DNA from: Anaerolineaceae bacterium UBA5211 | GTDB taxonomy: Bacteria; Chloroflexota; Anaerolineae; Anaerolineales; Anaerolineaceae | DNA length: 64,000 nt | Assembly (NCBI GenBank): GCA_002412595.1 | Contig: DHVJ01000030.1 | Location: forward strand, 82,337 to 146,336 | Direction of reading: 5' to 3' | Part shown: in pieces, positions 59,112 through 64,000 of the stretch | Numbering within the stretch: the first letter of the stretch is position 1 | Layout: each line of letters starts with the position of its first letter | Translations under genes and position numbers: made by a program | Notes under the pieces: generated by a model | The model's database searches: none | What the model saw: the letters and a program-made list of their open reading frames with translations, nothing else | Told to the model about the DNA's origin: nothing

Positions 59112-59359
59112 TCTTCATCATCCCATTGTGTGGAGCTAATTTCATCCAGCAAGCGGTCATCGCCCTGTTCGGCCATAGACGCGAATGCTTCCGCCCAACC
59201 CTGACGGGTCTGACTGGTGGAATGGATAATAAGCTTACCATCCTCTACAACCATTTCAATTTCATCGGTCAGCCCAGCTTGTTCCAGCAAAGTACGCGGA
59301 ATACGAACCCCGCGCGAGTTACCGATTTGAACAATTTTTGAATGCACTGTCTCAGACAT
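59099..59359 (-). CDS. mazE: AbrB/MazE-type antitoxin
   Basis: 86 residues. An N-terminal SpoVT/AbrB swapped-hairpin DNA-binding domain 'KIVQIGNSRGVRIPRTLLEQAGL' (in outline; residues 8-30) and a C-terminal acidic tail with 'DDRLLDEISSTQWDDEEW' that would neutralise the toxin. The ATG at 59359 is preceded by GGAAAGG. A 17-bp palindrome lies between its -35 and -10 elements. Confidence 0.92.
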   Translation of the reverse strand: MSETVHSKIVQIGNSRGVRIPRTLLEQAGLTDEIEMVVEDGKLIIHSTSQTRQGWAEAFASMAEQGDDRLLDEISSTQWDDEEWTW

Positions 59360-59379
59360 GTAAATACCTTTCCAGCATG

Positions 59380-59409
59380 TATATAATTACATTGTAATTA
59401 CATTGACAA
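59380..59409 (-). promoter_or_regulatory. mazEF promoter with palindromic operator
   Basis: On the minus strand TTGTCA (59409-59404), an 18-base spacer, TATATA (59385-59380). In the spacer TAATTACA-T-TGTAATTA (59384-59400) is a perfect 8-bp inverted repeat with one central base: the expected site for autorepression by MazE. Confidence 0.8.
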
Positions 59410-59446
59410 AAACAGTCAACTCTGAATTAATACTAGAGAGAGGTAA

Positions 59447-59489
59447 GGTGAGGGTGTTCACCCAATCACGCAAGAATGTCACCCTCACC
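59447..59489. repeat. Inverted repeat with 10-bp arms, between mazE and the CAP gene
   Basis: GGTGAGGGTG (59447-59456) and its perfect complement CACCCTCACC (59480-59489), 23-base loop, no T run. It lies 32 bases past the stop of the minus-strand CAP gene. It could be an intergenic repeat or a 3'-end stem. Confidence 0.6.
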
Positions 59490-59520
59490 CGTCAGGCAAG
59501 AGTTTATTTTCGATGAGCAA

Positions 59521-60924
59521 CTAATTTCCAACCCAGATCTGTAAATCAATTGCATGAGTTGATGTATCTCCAACATCCACCCAGATCATCACATGATAAA
59601 TCCCCGGCGTATCTCCCATTTTGGCATTGAATGAGAATTCTTGATCAGAATCCTCTTCAACAGGGATCACTTCCACAAATTCCGCCGGTGAACTATAGGA
59701 TTCTGTTTCCATCAACGCTTGCTTATCCATCGCTGTTGGGAAAGATTCGTAGAATAAATTTACCAGTGGATTTGTCGCGGAATCAAGCAATTTTCCCTGC
59801 ACAAAGATTTCCTCGTTAAGATCTGCGGAATGTGGTACATCGTTCACTATTGCAACATATTTATTCATGAACTCTTGTGCAACCGCAAAATAACCATCAC
59901 CCGGGTTATAGGCAAAACCCAGGCCCACATGGGAATGATCCGGTGAAAGAATATTTGCACGATGACCCGGACTATTCATCAATGATTCATGTGCCTGGAT
60001 AACTTCCGCGTCCCAGTCATCGATTGGTACTCCGCCCCCATTTTCATAATAATAAGCGCTAAGATAGACGTTCTCCTGGACCCATTCCACACCTCCAGCC
60101 AACCCGTAACGGACATCCGGCCCATATCCCTGCAAGTCCCAATGGCTAATATATCCTTCCGTGGTCATTTCCCGCGAATGATCCTCAGCAACTCCCGCAG
60201 AAAAATTATCCCAGCTCACCTCACTTAATCCATTTTCCTTTCTGGATTCATTGATCAATTGAAGCATTCTTTCACTTAAATACGCAGGGTCAAAATCTAA
60301 ACCGGCAGGACTGGGTGTCTCAACCGCTGCTGAAGAAACATTTTCATCCACTGGAGTTGAATTTGGATTTTCATTGGAGAAATCCGCAATAAATACTTTC
60401 TCACTTACTGTAGAAACCGTGTTATGGAAAACCTGCTCCTCTCCGGACACCTTTAAGCGAACTTCAAATTCAGACGAGGGTGCATTCTCATCACACTGCT
60501 GAAAAAATACTACATAAATTGAATATTCCCCGGAGGGGGCATCTCCTGTAGGCCAGAAGATATTTTCCACCGGTGAATTTGTTATGTTTGAACCACATCC
60601 CCCATTGCTATCCACATCCAATTGACCACTGCTGATGGAAGTTGGATGGGAGAAAAAGATCTCTTCGCCAGAAGGATCGATGACATGCAGGTCAAGGTCG
60701 TTGTAACCTTCCCACACTAATGTTACTTGAACATCCCCTGTTCCTAAGACAATCGCCGGAATTGGTTCTGGAAATAGCCGCGGTCCCCACAAATTATGAG
60801 TTAGTAAAACAGCCACCACTAATATAATTATGAGGAGAAGAAACCACAAATGATCGCAAATAAATTTTACTGGGGATTCCCACCATTTTCTTCTCAAACT
60901 CCCTCCTTTTCCTTCTTGGGCCAT
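59521..60924 (-). CDS. Membrane-anchored CAP (SCP/PR-1) domain protein with N-terminal DUF2135-like domain
   Basis: 467 residues. A cytoplasmic basic N-terminus, one membrane helix ('HLWFLLLIIILVVAVLL'), then a domain with 'VQVTLVWEGYNDLDLHVIDPSGEEIFF' and 'GEYSIYVVFFQQC' (in outline), resembling DUF2135/YfaP beta-sandwiches, a Ser/Thr/Pro linker, and a CAP domain: 'LSERMLQLINESRKENGL', 'AEDHSREM', 'SHWDLQGYGP', 'QENVYL', 'HRANILSPDHSHVGLGFA' with two catalytic-like His and Glu. A C-terminal beta part follows. Probably a surface protein. No clear ribosome site precedes ATG 60924. Confidence 0.85.
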   Translation of the reverse strand: MAQEGKGGSLRRKWWESPVKFICDHLWFLLLIIILVVAVLLTHNLWGPRLFPEPIPAIVLGTGDVQVTLVWEGYNDLDLHVIDPSGEEIFFSHPTSISSGQLDVDSNGGCGSNITNSPVENIFWPTGDAPSGEYSIYVVFFQQCDENAPSSEFEVRLKVSGEEQVFHNTVSTVSEKVFIADFSNENPNSTPVDENVSSAAVETPSPAGLDFDPAYLSERMLQLINESRKENGLSEVSWDNFSAGVAEDHSREMTTEGYISHWDLQGYGPDVRYGLAGGVEWVQENVYLSAYYYENGGGVPIDDWDAEVIQAHESLMNSPGHRANILSPDHSHVGLGFAYNPGDGYFAVAQEFMNKYVAIVNDVPHSADLNEEIFVQGKLLDSATNPLVNLFYESFPTAMDKQALMETESYSSPAEFVEVIPVEEDSDQEFSFNAKMGDTPGIYHVMIWVDVGDTSTHAIDLQIWVGN

Positions 60925-61244
60925 TTTTTAATTGTTTTATGGCCTATATTTCATTAAGATTTAGCTACGCATTCAACTTGAATGGTTAAAAAATTGTTTG
61001 TATTCTATCGGGAAATTCGCAATCGAAAAAGAGACTTTTTACTCCCCAATAAAAAGTTCTATGGGTTAATTCTACCCGAAAAAATTAACCAAAATTCTCT
61101 TGCTCAATTCCCCTTTCTGGTCCCGACTCATTGAACCCAGACTTAAATAAATCCCGGCATATACATCAAATCCAGTAGATTTAAAATTCGTTGCCAAAGA
61201 AAAAGCGTAGCACGGGCGGCTTTTCCACAAACTGCAGCCGCCGA
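60925..61244. other. AT-rich intergenic region of 320 bp with two hairpins
   Basis: No open frame of note. It holds two inverted repeats: ACTTTTTA/TAAAAAGT (61034-61041 with 61050-61057) and GGTTAATT/AATTAACC (61064-61071 with 61083-61090). It separates the CAP gene promoter from the stop of the CPBP gene (both minus). GC rises sharply after 61200. I see no RNA gene or repeat family that I recognise. Confidence 0.5.
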
Positions 61245-62093
61245 TCAGGATGCGTCAGCAGACAGGTACACGCGCCGACGGTGCAGGTACCAACCCAGCA
61301 AACCGGCCAACAACGAGTAGAGGATACCTTCTGTGCCGGGGGTCAATAATACGTGCACGAAGCGGTTGGAGACTGCCACGCTGCCGCCAGTCACCAGCGC
61401 GAAGCTGAGCGCATTAGCCGCGTTGTGCATCAACCAGGCCGGCCAGACCGAGCCGCTGATCAAACGCAATTCGTTGTAAAGCAGCGCCTGGCCCGGCATG
61501 ATCAGAAAGGCCAGGCCGATCAGGGCCGGCATGCTCAAAGCGGTCTGGCTTTGCAGTGCGGACCTGTCCAGAAAGTACAGGTAATACGGGATATGCCAGC
61601 CGGCCCAGACCCAGCCGGTGATGAGGGCTTTCAGCCTGGTGCCCGCCGGGGTATGTTCCAGGCGCGAAGCCAGATAACCCCGCCAGGCAAATTCCTCGAA
61701 GATGTTCTTCACCATACTGGCGGTGAAGTTGGCCGCCAGCAAAGGCAGGAAAGCGCTCAGCCCGCCTGCGAAGAACCCGGACAAATCCACCGAATCAGTC
61801 AGGCTGCTGAGCAGCAGTGGCAGCAACGAGAGCAGCGCCGGGATCAGCAGCGCGGCCAGATACCAGCGCCAAGCAGATTTAAGCTTGAAGCCGATGCCAA
61901 AATCCGCCCAGCCGTCGCCGCCCAGCGCGCGCAGCAGCAGGTTGGCCAGCAGGGGTGAGATCAGCCAAATCAGCACGCCCAGGCTCTGCATGGGGTCAGC
62001 CGGGCCATAAAGCTTGTTGACGGCGTTGCCCACAAAACCGCAAGTCAGGCTGACCAAGGCGAAAACAAAAATGTTGTGAGTAGATGATTTCAT
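61245..62093 (-). CDS. CPBP-family intramembrane metalloprotease
   Basis: 282 residues, seven to eight hydrophobic helices. The catalytic EExxxR motif is 'FEEFAWRGYLAS' (Glu-Glu, Arg), followed by 'VWAGWHIPYYLYF' (His) and 'MIPGQALLYNELRLIS'-like helix with the second metal-ligand His/Asn region. It belongs to the Abi/CAAX-processing group (Rce1-like). Substrates unknown. ATG with AAGGAG 8 bases upstream. It follows the 4Fe-4S gene by 68 bp and may be co-transcribed. Confidence 0.92.
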   Translation of the reverse strand: MKSSTHNIFVFALVSLTCGFVGNAVNKLYGPADPMQSLGVLIWLISPLLANLLLRALGGDGWADFGIGFKLKSAWRWYLAALLIPALLSLLPLLLSSLTDSVDLSGFFAGGLSAFLPLLAANFTASMVKNIFEEFAWRGYLASRLEHTPAGTRLKALITGWVWAGWHIPYYLYFLDRSALQSQTALSMPALIGLAFLIMPGQALLYNELRLISGSVWPAWLMHNAANALSFALVTGGSVAVSNRFVHVLLTPGTEGILYSLLAGLLGWYLHRRRVYLSADAS

Positions 62094-62161
62094 TTACCCG
62101 GCTCCTTGATAATCATTTGCAAATTTTTCCTCCGCGCAGCAGCTCCTCACAAGGGCAGGCC

Positions 62162-63103
62162 TTACGTACCCCTGTCGCGGTAGCGCAGCAGCTCCAGCGT
62201 CGTACCGTCCAGCGCGAAGCTGGCAGAAAGTGCATCCGCCGGGCAAGTACTGATACATTCCATACACAGGATGCATTCGGTCGAAAACACTCGCAGACCT
62301 TGCGCGGCGTAATCCGCCACGCGAATATCCATGGGGCAGGCACGCGTGCAGGCGCCGCATTGGGTGCATTTGCCCGAATCAGAAGCGACCTTAAGCAGCG
62401 CGTAACGCGCCGGCAGTTTCTGCAGGGTGGGAATGGGGCAGACGTATTTACAGAAGGCGCGGTTATCCCGCAAAGCAAAAGCCAGCGTGATCCCGACAGC
62501 ATAGTAAAGCAAATTGCCGAGCGCCAGCCAATACAGCTCCCTTACCCCCTGCTCCTGGAGAGGATAGTCAAAAGCAAACCACAAGGTCAACACCAGCGCC
62601 AGGCTGATGGCGAAGTGCAGGTAGCGCAGCCAACCCCAGCGAGCAGGCAGGCGTCCGGCTTTGTTGTGGTGGAAGGGCAGCAGATCCAAAACCATGGCCG
62701 TCCAGCAGGCCCAACCGCACCAACCGCGGTTAAAGACCAGCGGCCCGGCCACTTTGGCGATCAGGTAGTGGATGACCGAGCCGGCGAAAATACCGGCCAA
62801 CAGGTAGAAGAAAAAGCCCTCGATCTGCATATTCTCATGTTGAAAGAAACCCAGGAAAACCAGCATATAAGCGCCCACCAGGATTTGCGCCAGTCGCCTT
62901 CCCCATAACTTCTTGCGGCGCGGCAGGGCCGTGTAAATACCCAATCCTAAACCCAGAGCTATGCCGATGTAACCGAAGTTGAAAAGGTAAAAGCGCTTGC
63001 CGGTAGCCTGCCACAGCACCAGCGCGATGATCCAAAACAGGATCAGCAGGAAGAGCGGTACTTTAAGCTCTTTGATATCAAACGCTTTTTTTGCTTTCAT
63101 CAA
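62162..63103 (-). CDS. NapH-like membrane protein with two 4Fe-4S clusters
   Basis: 313 residues. Five to six helices in the first 240, with cysteines near the membrane in 'GWCGWACWTAMVLD' and 'CKYVCPIP' as in NapH/NosR/CcoG-type electron carriers, then two ferredoxin motifs 'CTQCGACTRACP' and 'CILCMECISTCP'. It probably transfers electrons between quinol and an extracytoplasmic reductase or a maturation system; partners are not visible. ATG 63103 with GAGGT 5 bases upstream. It could be operonic with the cis-prenyltransferase upstream, but a long hairpin lies between. Confidence 0.88.
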   Translation of the reverse strand: MMKAKKAFDIKELKVPLFLLILFWIIALVLWQATGKRFYLFNFGYIGIALGLGLGIYTALPRRKKLWGRRLAQILVGAYMLVFLGFFQHENMQIEGFFFYLLAGIFAGSVIHYLIAKVAGPLVFNRGWCGWACWTAMVLDLLPFHHNKAGRLPARWGWLRYLHFAISLALVLTLWFAFDYPLQEQGVRELYWLALGNLLYYAVGITLAFALRDNRAFCKYVCPIPTLQKLPARYALLKVASDSGKCTQCGACTRACPMDIRVADYAAQGLRVFSTECILCMECISTCPADALSASFALDGTTLELLRYRDRGT

Positions 63104-63160
63104 GACCTCACTGTGGATATGTGAAGATTATAGCAAAGCGCGAATTTATTCCGGATGCGC

Positions 63161-63197
63161 AAATGAAAAGCATCCCACAAGGGGATGATTTTCATTT
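63161..63197. terminator. Hairpin between the cis-prenyltransferase and 4Fe-4S genes
   Basis: AAATGAAAAGCATCCC and GGGGATGATTTTCATTT pair over 16 bp with one bulge around ACAA. On the minus strand it follows the stop at 63219 by 22 bases; the T tract is inside the stem, so it may be a terminator or an mRNA stability element. Confidence 0.6.
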
Positions 63198-63218
63198 TTT
63201 TCCCTTATATAGAAAGTT

Positions 63219-63908
63219 CTACTTTCCGAAGCGGCGGCTGCGGTTTTGGAACTCGTCCAAAATCTCCAGCGTGCGAGCGGGGGTGATGTCCGGGAAGAAA
63301 TAGGGTTCGAAGAAAAATTCGGCGTACTTGCACTGCAGCGGCAGGAAGCCGCTGAAGCGCTGGTCGCGCCCGCTGCGGATGACCAAATCCAGCGAGACCG
63401 GCACAGACAGGCTGCCCAGCAGCTGTTCGGGGTCCGGCCCAATGGCCGCGCGTGCATCCGTTACCTCTTCATAGGCATCGTAACCCGCCAGTAGATATAA
63501 ACGCGGGAAGGGGTCATTCTTGCCATTGCCCGTCTCACAAACCGCATCCAAGGCAGCGCGAAAATCGGCATCCAGCGAAGCGGGGTTGCCGGCATGATAA
63601 GCCCTTACACCCAGCTCTTGCTTCAGTGCCGGGATCAATTCGCGCAGCATGCGCGTCTCGGCAATGAGAACCGCTTGCAGGTCATCGCGCCCGCGCAGGA
63701 TGTTATCCTTGCTGAGCAGGTAAACCGAAAGCGACTGCACGCCGGCGCTGAAAAGCGCTTCGGCGCAAGCCGTGATCTTCTGCATGGCCAGCCAGTAGGC
63801 TTCTTCCAGGTCCATGTTATTCTGGCGCGCCCAACGGCGGTTGCCGTCCGGGATGATGCCAACGTGTTTTACTTTTTTTTGGGCAGAATTTTTCTGTTCA
63901 GGTAACAT
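63219..63908 (-). CDS. Cis-prenyltransferase (undecaprenyl diphosphate synthase family), divergent
   Basis: 229 residues. 'KHVGIIPDGNRRWARQNN' has the catalytic Asp and Arg of region I, 'YLLSKDNILR' replaces the usual F-S-T-E-N-W-x-R, and 'LDLVIRSGRDQRFSGFLPLQCKYAEFFF' has the region V Arg, Ser and Glu (in outline). So chemistry should be the condensation of isopentenyl diphosphate, but region III and the changed 'LSKDN' suggest a variant chain length or substrate. GGAG lies 7 bases before ATG 63908; a GTG at 63914 has too short a spacing. A second, canonical UppS is expected elsewhere if this one is specialised. Confidence 0.8.
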   Translation of the reverse strand: MLPEQKNSAQKKVKHVGIIPDGNRRWARQNNMDLEEAYWLAMQKITACAEALFSAGVQSLSVYLLSKDNILRGRDDLQAVLIAETRMLRELIPALKQELGVRAYHAGNPASLDADFRAALDAVCETGNGKNDPFPRLYLLAGYDAYEEVTDARAAIGPDPEQLLGSLSVPVSLDLVIRSGRDQRFSGFLPLQCKYAEFFFEPYFFPDITPARTLEILDEFQNRSRRFGK

Positions 63909-64000
63909 GTGCACACTCCAAGCACCGACCTTTACTGAAACAGCCGGTGAAATGATGCTCCAATTTTACCTGTGAAATCTGCCCGCCGTTCAATCCGCCG
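63909..64000 (-). other. Right-edge region, possible C-terminus of an upstream gene
   Basis: On the minus strand one frame stays open from the edge to a TGA at 63899, overlapping the prenyltransferase start by 10 bases and ending in a Cys-containing peptide ('GRCLECAHVT'). A second frame is also open to a TAA near 63932. With only 90 bases I cannot decide whether either is a gene end. Confidence 0.25.

Noticed and set aside
1..64000. CRISPR arrays, insertion sequences, integrases, phage genes or attachment sites
   Set aside because: No regularly spaced repeats and no transposase, integrase or phage protein motifs seen on either strand; tRNA-Ser genes are not followed by a duplicated 3' end.

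Overview
The window looks like chromosomal DNA of a free-living, probably anaerobic or fermentative bacterium, most likely Chloroflexota (Anaerolineae or a relative). That placement is an inference from gene content: an archaeal-type aspartyl-tRNA synthetase, a stand-alone methylmalonyl-CoA mutase B12 subunit with MeaB, a DUF3048 lipoprotein, an SDH_sah-type membrane protease, many adaptor/ABC exporters and lipoproteins with no clear outer-membrane genes, and GC near 50 percent. Genes are dense, organised in short operons with 1-13 bp overlaps, and often separated by hairpin terminators. I see no insertion sequence, prophage, integrase or CRISPR array. Apart from the left-edge gene no CDS is visibly broken.

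Layout. 1-1312: 5' part of a proline-catabolic dehydrogenase. 1487-5789: heterodimeric ABC exporter with a MarR regulator and palindromic operator candidates. 5958-8497: a tandemly duplicated pair (histidine phosphatase + HAD hydrolase). 8504-14629: four-gene overlapping operon sbcD-sbcC-two glycosyltransferases. 14771-16354: rhomboid and SDH_sah membrane proteases. 16455-16632: promoter, cyclic-di-GMP-I riboswitch and terminator with no gene downstream in the same direction. 16651-17778: DUF3048 lipoprotein. 17888-22246: methylmalonyl-CoA mutase B12 subunit, MeaB, AspRS, GNAT, PRPP synthetase-like. 22289-24729: MutM, MATE exporter and a 56-residue membrane protein. 24792-30800: a double-thioredoxin/CcdA fusion, a GH1 glucosidase, glycogen phosphorylase and an UPF0316 protein.

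31272-38393 is a MacAB-like efflux operon with two adaptor genes, divergent from a NarL-type two-component system. 39322-43426 holds a C39 peptidase-like protein, a VWA-FHA membrane protein and a PP2C phosphatase, which together suggest phosphothreonine signalling at the membrane. Two tRNA-Ser genes follow, then YbaK, an orphan corrinoid protein, two DUF218 proteins, a NYN-LOTUS protein, nitroreductase, MgtC and two paralogous lipoproteins. 53519-60924 (minus strand) carries CsaA, aspartate racemase, ASCH, PhzF, GrpB, a MazEF-type module with a GH18-like protein downstream, and a CAP-domain protein. 61245-63908 carries a CPBP protease, an NapH-like 4Fe-4S membrane protein and a divergent cis-prenyltransferase.

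The most unusual points are the orphan c-di-GMP riboswitch, the duplicated phosphatase pairs whose HAD members lack the second motif-I aspartate, the sbcCD-glycosyltransferase operon, the VWA-FHA/PP2C/C39 cluster, the Trx-Trx-CcdA fusion, a 12-bp perfect hairpin inside the efflux operon, a possible AUU start codon for the GH18 gene, and several genes whose -10 boxes sit so close to the ATG that leaderless mRNAs are likely.
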